From: Leucogyrophana mollusca
Lineage: Eukaryota; Basidiomycota; Agaricomycetes; Boletales
DNA: 18,094 nucleotides
NCBI GenBank assembly: GCA_021014945.1
Contig: MU266738.1
Span: 1-18,094 of the forward strand
Direction: 5' to 3'
Part shown: positions 1-7,446 of the stretch, in pieces
Layout: each line of letters opens with the position of its first letter
How positions within the stretch are numbered: the first letter of the stretch is position 1
Program-made: the position numbers and the translations under genes
The notes under the pieces: model-generated
Told to the model about the DNA's origin: nothing
The model's database searches: none
The model's input: the letters and a program-made list of their open reading frames with translations, nothing else

Positions 1-446
1 TACCACAAGAAGTCGTCTTTGTGACATGTCGCATGTTGAGAACAGCCAGAATCCATGAGCCACTCAGTTGATTCACATACCGAATACAAGGAAACGGAAA
101 TGAATTGAGACTCGGATACTGTTACATCTGGCATCGAAACTATTTCTAAAGAGTTTATGACATTCTGTCCAGAAGACTGGCCGCCGGAGTTATTCGTTCC
201 AGAAGGGTTGCCTTTACCCTTCCCTTTCCCTTTGCCTTTGCCGCCTCGGCCCTTGTCTTTGCCGCCGCTTTGATTGCCGCCAGCTTGTCCAGAGGAAGAT
301 GGCCTGCCATTCTCCCAGTGCTGCTCTGTGGTGTGGTTCGTTCTCCCACACTTTTCGCACTTTTTCTTTATAGGGTTAGTATTGGACACCCTATTAATCT
401 GGACTTTATTAGCTGACCTGCGTGATTCCTCTTTGATGATTTTAGG
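1..446 (-). pseudogene. Copia Gag C-terminus (zinc knuckle) and start of protease, partial
   Basis: This is the downstream half of a Ty1/Copia polyprotein, read from 446 down to the window edge without a stop. A basic stretch with IIKEESRR near 420-445 resumes the gag frame that breaks off at 1758. At about 315-360 comes a nucleic-acid-binding knuckle, CEKCGRTNHTTEQHW (CX2CX4HX4H, a His variant of the usual CCHC). A Gly/Lys linker follows at 200-300, then EWLMDSGCSQHAT with the aspartic-protease DSG triad at 45-53. Gag would package the element RNA and protease would cut the polyprotein. The frame is open here, but the element is broken upstream by a stop and an insertion. Integrase and RT would lie beyond position 1 if present. 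The family call is strong. Whether the rest of this copy is intact cannot be seen. Confidence 0.85.
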
Positions 447-1757
447 GGTTGTGTTGGTGCGCTCGCGGGCAGGCCTAGAGGCAAAACCCAAAACCTACAG
501 AACAAACAAACAAACAGTCAGTCTGCTAGTGCGAGACTGTGTGACGCTGCGACCGTGCGAGTGAGTGCGAGCGGTCGGCGAGCGAGTCTGATTACCGAGC
601 TGTGGGGCTGCTGGAATGCAAATGGGGGAGTAGGAAAGGAGGGTCGAGTCTCTTGTAGATAGGCTACCTGCGGAACTAGTCTGAGGGGTGCGAGGATCTC
701 CGACTAGGATCTCTGAGTCTTGACTGAGTGACAGCTGAGGTCAGTGAGGGGAAAGGGGGTTTGGTTAGTATGGGATACAACTCGATCACTGGTCGAGATA
801 CACAGCGAGCAAGTATAACCAAGTGAGACCGCCTGAATGCAAATGCAATTGGAAAGCAAACAAGGTCGTCGAAGTCGTTAGTTGAGACCGCTAGGACAAC
901 GGTAGACTGGATTGCGATTGGGTCTGAGACCGGTTGCCCAAGCTATACGCTGTTGCTAAGGTCGAGAGACTGAAACTGGATCGCCGAGGGGATACGCTGG
1001 TCGCTGAAGAGTCGCCAAAAGGGAGAGAACGCTAGAGAGTAAGAACGCCAAAGAGGGAACACCAAAAGGGGTAGTACGCTAATGAGTTGCCAGAGGGGGA
1101 AAACACTATAAGTGATATACGCTACCAATAAGTCAAAGACCCTTGGTCGCGCTGTTGCTTAGAGATGTGGACTTCGAAATGTGAGCTGAAGAAACGGGGG
1201 TGTACTTCACTGAGGTCTACAATACAAGGATGCCTACTTGTACTACAATTGGTCTGGCAGCTACTCTACTCCTGATACGCAGTCCATGCGTCTCGGAGAG
1301 CGCGTACCTGCTAAATCACAACTTCTGTAACTCTGCAATAGTGGCCGAGGAGTTAATATCGATAGAGTATGAGCGTCGACGTCATGGAAGCGTCGGGAAA
1401 GCAGAAAGCGATGCCCTGGGCCGAGGGCGATTGGACTTGATGTGGGTCGACGCTGACTTGCCCCATTTGATGGTCAGGGGCGCTCGCGCGCTAGCCAGAG
1501 CGTTGGGGACGCTTGCGATGCGAGGGTAGAGAAACCCAGGGCCTAGGGGAAGGGTTGAGGGCATAGGGCGTAGGGGAATGACGCGTGCTTGTGAGTCAGC
1601 AGAACCTGAAGCACTCCAGGCGTTCGCGAAGGCTTCTTGCTGGTCGCCGAAGTTGAGTCACGTTTGCGGATCGGTCGCCGGATGTGGTGGCGCTTCGCAA
1701 AGTCGAAAAACATAGGATATTGGTCATATCCGAGCTTAGATGGGCACAAGGCTCATC
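447..1757. mobile_element. About 1.3 kb insertion of unknown type splitting Copia gag
   Basis: Gag reads cleanly to IKPSDV at 1758 and resumes with PKIIKEESRR near 446, so this block interrupts one coding frame. On the minus strand its outer bases can be read as TG...CA (TGATGAGCC... to ...CCAACACA), which would suit an LTR, but I find no matching target duplication and the exact ends are uncertain. Open frames inside (for example plus 1200-1529, minus 1382-1564) have no recognisable motifs and overlap on opposite strands, so I do not call them genes. The block is GC-richer at 480-600 and 1360-1560 and holds a degenerate short repeat at about 1005-1130. Confidence 0.55.
1005..1130. repeat. 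Degenerate short tandem repeat inside the gag insertion
   Basis: Variants of gaacgccaaagagg, gaacaccaaaagggg and ttgccagagggggaa recur every 15-30 bases, separated by acgctagag or acgctaatgag. In one minus-strand frame this gives repeated FPLW/FWRL-like residues, but the period is irregular and no gene is implied. Such arrays are common in LTR U3 regions; that reading is inference. Confidence 0.4.
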
Positions 1758-2279
1758 AACGTCAGACGGCTTAATAGAGGATACCGTAAGCGTAGCCATC
1801 AGCGAGGATATTGCTGACAAGTAGCTTTGAGGTAAGGCATTGCAAATGTTCAACGCCATGAGCTGATCGGAGATTTCAATCCCGCCGTCTTTGGCTAGAG
1901 ATCTTCTATTCTCCATTTCGGAGATCTGGTTCCGCATGCTCTTGTTTGCGTTGAATCTCATCTCCGTGAGTTCTTTATAATATACAAATGCGCCTAGGGC
2001 GCCCTTCGCTCCGTATTCGGACTTGAGTTTGTCCCAAACATCCTTTGGGCTAGAGGAACTTCCGACGTTGAATCGGAGTGTGGGTTTCATATAGAGTTCC
2101 AGTGCGCCTAAGGCTCGTTCCTTTTGTTCGCTTGAAGTGTTTCCATGATCAGTGATGGCGATGTAGCAACCTGACATTCAGAGGTAACCCCTCATGGCAG
2201 ATGCCCAGGTTTCGTAGTTTGTGCCATCAAAGGCAATGAGCTGATTTTGGGCTTTGGAAAGATCCATGGAAGATGCCAT
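1758..2279 (-). pseudogene. Copia Gag N-terminal region with in-frame TGA
   Basis: The start ATG at 2279-2277 opens MASSMDLSKAQ, followed by FDGTNYETWASAMRGYL, the usual opening of a Copia capsid (UBN2-type Gag). A TGA at 2180-2178 interrupts the frame after about 33 codons. The frame then continues through QKERALGALELY, VWDKLKSEYGAKG and ALPQSYLSAISSL to IKPSDV at 1758, where the 1.3 kb insertion begins. The TGA is probably a mutated CGA arginine codon, because the reading is otherwise continuous; that is inference. Together with 1-446 this is one element, dead as it stands through one nonsense codon and one insertion. The ATG overlaps the stop of the upstream ORF (see 2279-2782). Confidence 0.85.
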
Positions 2280-2782
2280 TATAGATAGAGAAGGAGTTCG
2301 AGATGATAAGGAAGCGAAGAAGTCGGAGATGAATAGGTAACGGGAATATGATTGTGTGCGACGAAGGTGTTCCTATAGTCGCTTTGCCAATCGCTTTCGA
2401 TCCAATCAAAATTCAAGGAAAATTGATAGTGATAGCCAAGAGTCTGATAGCCTCTGCTTGCGACAAATGGTTTGATTGTTTGACCTTGGTTCCAACGACG
2501 TTCAATCTTTCGAAAGACAACTTCTCGTTGAGCTTCAGTGAGTTTGAAGTATACGTCCTTTTGAGGAGTTTGTTGAAAGACGTATGTGAAACGTTCAACG
2601 GGATTCTGGACTTGTAATTTGAGAGAGTTGCTGGTGATTGCCAGGTTGAGATCCGGAGTTACGTTGTGAATTGATGGAAACCAAAGATATGGATAGCGAT
2701 TGAAGTATGGGCTTGGGTAGAGAGGATGTAGTAAGATCGGCGACTCTGATGGTGCCGTGGAAGAAGTGGAAGAAATCTTGAT
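2279..2782 (-). CDS. Unrecognised ORF ending in a TAATG overlap with Copia gag
   Basis: A 167-codon stretch is open from just after a TAA at 2785-2783 to TAA at 2281-2279. It contains no methionine, so it is an exon, a read-through product or the remains of a longer gene. Residue use looks coding: NPVERFTYVFQQTPQ, FKLTEAQREVVFRKIERRW, and an aromatic/acidic stretch with LNFDWIESDW. Overlapping ORFs on the plus strand are less protein-like. I do not recognise the family. The last base of its stop is the first base of the gag ATG, an arrangement used elsewhere for stop/restart translation. It may be an upstream part of the Copia element or an older gene into which the element became fused. The coding nature is moderately sure, the role unknown. 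Confidence 0.45.
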   Translation of the reverse strand: MKISSTSSTAPSESPILLHPLYPSPYFNRYPYLWFPSIHNVTPDLNLAITSNSLKLQVQNPVERFTYVFQQTPQKDVYFKLTEAQREVVFRKIERRWNQGQTIKPFVASRGYQTLGYHYQFSLNFDWIESDWQSDYRNTFVAHNHIPVTYSSPTSSLPYHLELLLYL

Positions 2783-2999
2783 TTAGAGACGACAAGACCC
2801 CCCCGCTCCGAAGAGTCGTGGATCAATCCGAACGTCTATGAATTACTCTGACGAGAGGCCCCTTCCGCAAGCGGCTGCCTCGATCCGAACAGAGGTGCTT
2901 CTTGAATCATGCAATGATAGGATACCCGTATCACTGATGAAAGCACAAGAACCAAATCCACACGATGAATACTCAAAACGTGGGATGATCTATGAAGAT
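2783..2999. other. Non-coding gap between two minus-strand coding blocks
   Basis: All three minus frames are stopped or of unlikely composition here. The stretch has a run of seven C at about 2799-2805 and a short palindrome GATACCCGTATC near 2928. No intron boundaries of good quality fit its ends, so it could be an insertion or decayed coding sequence. A plus-strand ORF (2838-3182) runs through it but mostly mirrors the minus-strand coding block at 3000-3285. Confidence 0.3.
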
Positions 3000-3285
3000 C
3001 TAAGGTTCAGTAGGGCTTTCTGCGCGGCGTTCACGGATTTCAGCGAAAAGAAGTTCGTACTGAAAAAACTGATCTTGCAACTGCAATTCAAACCAGGCAG
3101 CAAAAAGTTCTGGTTCAATTGCCGCGGATGGTTCTTCCCAGCGATATTCTTGGATTTCCCTAAAGACACTGTCGTATCTTGAAGGGAAGACAATCCAATT
3201 GGGGTAAGATCCGTCTGGAAGTCGAGCGTGTTCCTCAAAAAGTTCAAATTCTAAATCAGATGAGTGAGAAGATACGTTATCTTCT
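3000..3285 (-). pseudogene. Unrecognised coding fragment cut by repeat X1
   Basis: The minus strand is open from the X1 boundary at 3285 to TAG at 3002-3000, about 95 codons. Composition is acidic and aromatic: SDLEFELFEEHARLPDGSYP, then WIVFPSRYDSVFREIQEY, FAAWFELQLQDQFFQYELL and a terminal RERRAESPTEP. There is no start codon before the repeat, so the 5' part was lost or lies elsewhere. It may belong to the same gene as 2279-2782, which resumes 215 bases further on, but frame continuity is not shown. Family not recognised. Confidence 0.45.
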
Positions 3286-3439
3286 TGTCTTATTACAGCA
3301 TGCCGGCATTTATGACGTCAACGACTAAAACAAACACAATGCACTCGCATGTCTCTTTCATTTTCCCCACATCCTGTCACCAGACGCCGTCCAATCATTC
3401 ACCACACTAATTATATCTTGATGCCCGCCGAACGCTTCT

Positions 3440-3952
3440 ATGTCCGCCATCATTCCGCTCCAAAACGCTCATTCCATGTTCATCCGCGTGTTCCATTACA
3501 AGGACAACCCAAAATCTCCTTGGGTTGCAGCCACCACGTCTCGTCCGCTCCCTATCAAATTTGGGGACCATCTCATTGTCAGGGCTATTTCCTCAAGGCC
3601 CAGAAGCTGGTTTTTCGGTGTTGTCACTGGAGTTGCACGTTTGGAGAAAGATTGGGCAATTTTAGAGTTGACGCCTAGCAAAGCCGACTACGGACGATAC
3701 ATGCCGAATACCCCGTTCCTCCTTGCCATCCTCATGTCCTGGACTCGACTTCCCTCCCCCTATCACATTCAATACACGCTCCTTTCCATATCTAATTGCC
3801 TACCTCGGATCACCACTCATGTATACGGCAATAACGCTCCCATCTTATCATTCAACGAACGCTTCTACACTCCACCACCACAATGGATGATTGATTCCCA
3901 TATCATTCCTGGAGTGCCACTGCAGTCACATGACGTTCTAGATGCACCATGA
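3440..3952 (+). CDS. Conserved 170-aa ORF of unknown function inside repeat X1
   Basis: The ORF begins MSAIIPL and ends at TGA, 170 codons, exactly the length of its partner in X2 (6466-6978). By eye about 65% of residues are identical with no gaps, although the flanking DNA of the repeats has many indels, which suggests the protein was under selection while the element was active. The best conserved blocks are KSPWVAATTSRPLPI, FGD.LIV.AI, W.ILELTPS, FLLA.LMSWTRLP and TPPP.WMI. The pattern GD-LIV-AI-WF-G-VTGV-ILEL recalls the strands of an SH3/Tudor-like barrel; this is a guess from hydrophobic spacing. I see no signal peptide, membrane segment or zinc motif. It lies about 355 bases upstream of the TATA box, where an LTR would have U3, as with accessory ORFs of some vertebrate retroviruses. 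Function unknown. Confidence 0.7.
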   Translation: MSAIIPLQNAHSMFIRVFHYKDNPKSPWVAATTSRPLPIKFGDHLIVRAISSRPRSWFFGVVTGVARLEKDWAILELTPSKADYGRYMPNTPFLLAILMSWTRLPSPYHIQYTLLSISNCLPRITTHVYGNNAPILSFNERFYTPPPQWMIDSHIIPGVPLQSHDVLDAP

Positions 3953-4301
3953 CTCATCCAATAGGAGTCAGAGCAATTTGTCGGACACACAGCATTGGTC
4001 AGGACGATTTCTAATATTTTCCTGGTATTAATCAGCGCTTTTTCCCTTCCTTTTCTCTCATTGGACAGTCGTTCTTTTGATTACTCAGACATTCCTGTGT
4101 CTTACTCATCATTCACTTGGCCTGACTCATTCGCTTATTCATTTCTTATTAATTGCTTACTTTTATTCCTTTGCTTACTGATCGCTCATTCATCGCTTAC
4201 TGATCCCCTCCCTTTGAGGCACTTTGCTCTCGCACTTTGCTTTTCACTTACTCATCTTACCTATACATAGCCCTTTGTAAATGTTCACGCACAAGGGATC
4301 C

Positions 4302-4325
4302 TGTAGTATATAAACCCTGTACTTT
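4302..4325 (+). promoter_or_regulatory. TATA/initiation block of X1
   Basis: The segment tgtagtatataaaccctg followed by tacttt contains TATATAAA at 4307-4314. Nearly the same block occurs in X2 (6051-6076, minus) and in the solo LTR at 16551-16576 (minus). A weaker form, gtagtataaatattgctctg, is at 10119-10138. Conservation of a TATA box plus about 12 following bases across otherwise divergent repeats supports a core promoter at the U3/R border. Confidence 0.65.
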
Positions 4326-4397
4326 CTACCAAAAATCCAATCAATCTCTTACCATTGGTTCACCACGTCAATTATTGCCCTTGCTCCCTAGAAGTGT

Positions 4398-4538
4398 CCA
4401 AGTGCCTAACGATTAGGCATCCAGATTGGCCTTCCACAGCACACGTTTTACATTTACGATTCAAGTCCATGTCATCATTTTCATAGTATTTGTGAAGACC
4501 AAGTGCTTTACGTTAAGGCATCCAGATTGATCTTCACC
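4398..4538 (+). repeat. Two hairpin-bearing repeats 101 bp apart in the X1 leader
   Basis: Units starting ccaagtgc at 4398 and 4499 share about 40 bases (…ggcatccagattg…cttc). Each contains a stem-loop: TGCCTAA/TTAGGCA (4403-4409 and 4413-4419) and TGCTTTA/TAAGGCA (4504-4510 and 4514-4520). The second stem keeps pairing through one G-U wobble. X2 lacks this stretch, so it is an insertion or tandem growth specific to X1. It would lie within about 200 nt after the predicted transcription start. Confidence 0.55.
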
Positions 4539-4833
4539 CACATTGTCATTATCCGGTATTATTCACGTTTACGGTTCTACGCATTACGGTCTGTTGGTCA
4601 CTTGTTGACTGACGTTATTCTATTGTCGCTCTCCAACCTGCTTTTGTTGATCATTCTTGGTTAACAGAGTAGCGCTCATCCTCATCACTCCCTTTTCTGG
4701 ACTTTTGGGTGGTAGCAAGTGTATCCATCCCACAAACAACCAGACTACCCAACCGATCTCTGTTGTGTGTTCCGTTGTAGTCTGGGGTGTTGGTTTGTGT
4801 TGTTTTCTAGCACAGATCACATCAAGATCGACA

Positions 4834-5006
4834 GCGGTGTTTGGTCTGAGGTACCGGCAGAGAGTCCAGAGGACTGGAGGTGGAGTGACGAGTCTGAAAA
4901 ACGTTAAGTCCAACATATGTTAGACGGAGGGATCGGAGGTGTACAGAAAGGGGCGGAAGAGAACCGGAATGGGATATACGGGTGCGTGGCTGCACGGGAT
5001 ATGACA
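4834..5006 (-). mobile_element. Truncated 5' end of a TGTCA-type LTR (LTR-A)
   Basis: Read on the minus strand from 5006, it starts TGTCATATCCCGTGCA and continues through ATTCCGGTTCTCTTCCGC, GTCTAACA, GGACTTAAC and GACCAAACACCGC. It aligns with the start of the solo LTR at 9703 (TGTCATATCCCATGCA, ATTCCGGTTCCCTTCCGC, GTCCATTGGACCAAACACTGC). It stops abruptly at 4834, where X1 ends, so the remainder was removed or displaced. The base run next to its intact end is AGCTG (5007-5011), but the partner duplication is lost. Confidence 0.75.
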
Positions 5007-5758
5007 AGCTGGCACTCCAGCCAGGCCACCCATTTGGATGCACTGACTTAGACTTAGGTGTCAAGTCACACTCAAAGTTTGCAAATAGAACAGCTGATAT
5101 TATTGCCATGAATGGGTGGCAGACCATGTTCCTGGAGAATAAGTATCAAAACGCCAAGGATTACAAGTACAGCTACCTGCTTCTTGCCGAAGAAGGAATC
5201 CATAGGGACCAGCAACTTGGTGACCCCATACAAATCCACTCAGTTGAGGACCCCCCAGCTGCATCACTCATACAGTCCCCAGTCCCCATTTCCATAGCTG
5301 GGTGTGTTGAGCCCATCCCAGCTAAGTTTTTTTCTTATTATCCCCAGGTCCCAATAACGCTGACGTCCCTTCAAGTCCAGAGACCAGTGTGGACTCAGAA
5401 ATAGCTAATGAGAAGGCAATCTCAGCAAATGCTGTGGAAGCATATGCAAAGGAACTGCTGCAGCTGCACGTGGTCCTTTTCAGGACTCCATCAAGAGAGC
5501 CCTCCCCAGCGCTGTCCCAGCCTGGGGAGGACTTGAGTCCTGTGCCTGTTTCCCCACTAACTACAGCACTCATACCCTACATTCCACGTGTCAACCCCAA
5601 GGCTCCCCAGCTCATGCTGGGTGAGCCTCACTTCCATTCTCTATCCTAATTTGCTACAACTACGGTAACCACTTCTCGTTCTGAATCCACCACCTTGTTT
5701 GACCCCCTGACCCTTAACCTTGCTGATGGATCAATCCCCACAAGTGTTCAACGTGCAT
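5007..5758 (+). pseudogene. Spliced gene fragment of unknown family between LTR-A and X2
   Basis: Coding sequence runs from the LTR-A edge with LALQPGHPFGCTDLDLGV, FANRTADIIAMNGWQTMFLE and YKYSYLLLAEEGI. An intron of 44 nt is predicted at 5304-5347 (GTGTTG...CTAAG...CCCCAG, branch-like CTAAG). Splicing joins the frame as ISIAGC/PNNADVPSSPETSVD. Exon 2 is Ser/Pro-rich (NAVEAYAKELLQLHVVLF, then REPSPALSQPGEDLSP). A TAA at 5647-5649 interrupts, but the same frame stays open afterwards (TTSRSESTTLFDPLTLNLAD) up to the X2 edge at 5758. Both ends are therefore lost to LTR insertions and there is one nonsense codon. I do not recognise the family. No catalytic or metal-binding motif is visible. The intron and composition make it coding with fair certainty. 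Confidence 0.55.
5304..5347 (+). other. Predicted 44-nt intron
   Basis: The donor is T/GTGTTG, a branch-like gCTAAG lies in the middle, a T-rich tract follows and the acceptor is CCCCAG. Removing it joins two long open stretches in phase; reading through hits a stop at 5402-5404 and changes composition. The length is typical of basidiomycete introns. Confidence 0.6.
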
Positions 5759-6050
5759 TGTCAATCTTGATGTGGACTTGTGCTAGAATAAACACAAAAC
5801 CAACACCCCAGACTCTGACGGAACACACAACAGAGATTGGTCAGGCAGCCTGGTTGTTCGTAGTGGGATGGCTACACTTGACTATAACCAAGGATTCCAA
5901 TGGGGAGAGATTAGAGGAGCACTGCTTTATCAATAAAGACAAAGCAGGTTTGAGAGCGGATATAGAGCAACGTCGATCACCAAAGTGACCAACAGACTGT
6001 AAATGCAATAGACTGTAGATGTATATGAACCGGATATTGATGTGGTGAGC

Positions 6051-6076
6051 TAAAGTACAGGGGTTTTTATACTACA
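6051..6076 (-). promoter_or_regulatory. TATA/initiation block of X2
   Basis: On the minus strand: ttgtagtataaaaacccc followed by tgtacttta. It corresponds base for base, apart from small changes, to 4302-4325 and 16551-16576, and lies downstream of the X2 ORF as in X1. Confidence 0.65.
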
Positions 6077-6465
6077 AGAGTCCCTATGCGTGAACGTTTG
6101 GAATGGGCTACGCAAAGGTAAGATGAGTAAGACAAAAGTGAAGTGCGAGAGCGAAAGCGCCTCTAAAGGATAGGGGTAGTAAGCAAAAAGTAAGCAAACG
6201 ACTAATGCGAGAAAGAAAAGTAAGCAATGAATAAGAAAAGCAGTGCAAAGCTATACGATCCATAAGTAAAGACAATAACACGTGAAAATGTTAGTCTAAA
6301 GATAAATGAAGGCTGAGTGAGCAACACAGGAGTGTCTGAATAAGCCAGAACAATTGTCCAATGATAAGAATAGATAAAGGAAAAGATGAATAACCACAAG
6401 TCCAAAAATAAAAGAGATTAGAAATTGTCCTGACCAGTGAATCGCGCTGCCTCCTATTGTCTGAG

Positions 6466-6978
6466 TCATGACATTTCCACTGAGTCAGGTGACCGAATGG
6501 GGACTCCTGAAATGATCTGTGAGTTAATCATCCATCTGGGAGGAGGAGTGTTGTATTTCTCATCAAATGAGAGATAAGGGGTGTTGTTTCCAAAGACGCG
6601 AGCAGTAATCCAAGGTAGGCGATCAGATTTAGAAAGGAGGGAATAACAAATGCGATGTATGGGGGGAAGACGAGTCCACGACATGAGAACGGCGAGGAGG
6701 AATGGGGATTCGGGCAGGTATTCTCCATAGGCCCCTCTGCTAGGCGTCAATTCCAATATAGCCCAGTATTTCTCCAGATGCGCAACTCCAGTGACAGTAC
6801 CGGAAAACCAGCTCCTAGTGTCTGATAGAATGGCCTTGACGATTAAACGGTCCCCAAATCTGATGGGGAGAGGGCGAGACGTGGTAGCTGCGACCCATGG
6901 TGACTTCGGGTGATCTTTATAACAGTAAGTGCGCACAAAGTTGGATTTGTCGGCGTGGAGCGGGATGATGGCAGACAT
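6466..6978 (-). CDS. Conserved 170-aa ORF of unknown function inside repeat X2
   Basis: This is the X2 partner of the ORF at 3440-3952: the same start MSAIIPL, the same length, no gaps, about 111 of 170 residues identical by eye. Most substitutions are conservative (K/R, I/V, F/Y, D/N). Conserved segments include YKD.PKSPWVAATTSRPLPI, FGD.LIV.AI, RSWF.G.VTGVA.LEK.WAI, GNN.P.LSF and TPPP.WMI. The next 30 bases after the stop are also recognisably alike. Two open copies diverged by a third of residues but keeping frame argue against a chance ORF. Alternatives are a captured host gene or the remnant of a larger element protein. No catalytic motif is evident. Confidence 0.7.
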   Translation of the reverse strand: MSAIIPLHADKSNFVRTYCYKDHPKSPWVAATTSRPLPIRFGDRLIVKAILSDTRSWFSGTVTGVAHLEKYWAILELTPSRGAYGEYLPESPFLLAVLMSWTRLPPIHRICYSLLSKSDRLPWITARVFGNNTPYLSFDEKYNTPPPRWMINSQIISGVPIRSPDSVEMS

Positions 6979-7176
6979 AGCGATATGCGGTGGGCGTCAA
7001 GTGATGGGCGTTGGGATTTGGTAAACATGATTGTAACGAGTGTGATAGCGGGCGTCTGAATGTGATAGGTGGTGGGGAAAATGAAAAAGACGCGCGTCTG
7101 CAAATAATCGCTGTGTTACGTGATTGCCGTGATGAATGCCGGTGTGGTGCGATAAGACAAATTGAGCGAGTGGAGA

Positions 7177-7446
7177 TCATCTGAATTGGGAATTAATGAG
7201 TGAAGGATCGTCCTGTGCTACATTTGGCATCATATATTCGTCAATAATCAATGTTCTCGCTACCAAACTTAATATTTGAGACGCTGACATTGCGTCAGGT
7301 GCACAGACACTCACGTTGACCATAATGTCCCCCACGGGCTGGTCCAATTCCAGTACCCTGCTCTTTCTAATGCATCTGTCTTCACATCCAGTGCCACCAC
7401 CAGCATTGCCGAGCCCCTCGATTGGCAATCGAGATGTTGAGCTCAT
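7177..7446 (-). CDS. Weak hypothetical ORF at the X2 edge
   Basis: The frame is 89 codons, starting MSSTSRLPIEGLGNAGGG, with a plausible aliphatic stretch DIMVNVSVCAPDAMSASQIL and LVARTLIIDEYMMP, and it stops 17 bases before X2. An overlapping plus-strand ORF (7316-7615) is of lower quality. It could be the amino end of a gene whose remainder was separated by the X1-X2 block, since the coding block at 3000-3285 lies on the same strand beyond X1; that link is inference only. Confidence 0.3.
   Translation of the reverse strand: MSSTSRLPIEGLGNAGGGTGCEDRCIRKSRVLELDQPVGDIMVNVSVCAPDAMSASQILSLVARTLIIDEYMMPNVAQDDPSLINSQFR

Larger units (their letters stand above)
3286..4833 (+). mobile_element. LTR-like repeat X1 carrying a 170-aa ORF
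   Basis: Homology to the inverted copy X2 (5759-7159) begins at TGTCTTAT (3286) and ends at CATCAAGATCGACA (4833). The order is the same throughout: leader, 170-codon ORF, CT-rich stretch, TATA/initiation block, then a 3' part with CTGTTGGTCACTT and TCTAGCACA. The TGTC..GACA ends and the promoter block match the solo LTRs at 9703 and 16248, so I read X as a long LTR with the ORF in its U3 part. Against this, no flanking duplication is found (CTTCT on the left, GCGGT on the right). The left flank is a minus-strand coding block and the right flank is the cut edge of another LTR. X1 is longer than X2 mainly through a 4371-4545 leader insertion. Confidence 0.65.
5759..7159 (-). mobile_element. 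LTR-like repeat X2, inverted copy of X1
   Basis: Read on the minus strand it begins TGTCTTAT at 7159 and ends AAGATTGACA at 5759. It matches X1 in order: leader with TTTCATTTTCCCCAC, the 170-codon ORF, TCATGACTCA..AATAGGAG after the stop, the TATA block, CTGTTGGTCACTT, CAATCTCTGTTGTGTGTTCC and TCTAGCACA. It lacks the X1-specific 4371-4545 insertion. Flanks are AATTG on the right and TGCAT on the left, with no target duplication. The ends TGTC..TTGACA agree with the solo LTRs of this window. X1 and X2 face each other across 925 bp. Confidence 0.65.

Noticed and set aside
274..564. Plus-strand ORF of 96 codons over the Copia zinc-knuckle region
   Set aside because: It is the antisense of the gag/protease frame, which carries the recognisable motifs.
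600..850. Two ATGCAAAT octamers (near 616 and 836)
   Set aside because: An animal transcription-factor motif with no meaning here; two occurrences in 250 bases are weak evidence.
943..1128. Minus-strand ORF with repeated FPLW-like residues
   Set aside because: Explained by the underlying degenerate DNA repeat; irregular period and no conservation evidence.
1200..1529. Plus-strand ORF of 109 codons in the gag insertion
   Set aside because: No motif, opposed by an equally open minus frame, GC-rich stretch that opens frames by chance.
2838..3182. Plus-strand ORF of 114 codons
   Set aside because: Its second half is antisense to the better-looking minus coding block 3000-3285; no motif.
3349..3678. 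Plus-strand ORF overlapping the conserved X1 ORF
   Set aside because: Not kept as an equal-length frame in X2, whereas the 3440-3952 frame is.
3995..4270. Hydrophobic plus-strand ORF resembling a membrane protein
   Set aside because: It arises from the CT/TTA-rich low-complexity stretch of X1, and the matching stretch of X2 does not keep the same frame.
3286..7159. X1 and X2 as the two LTRs of one retroelement
   Set aside because: They are in inverted orientation; LTRs of one element are direct repeats, and no gag-pol or primer site lies between them.
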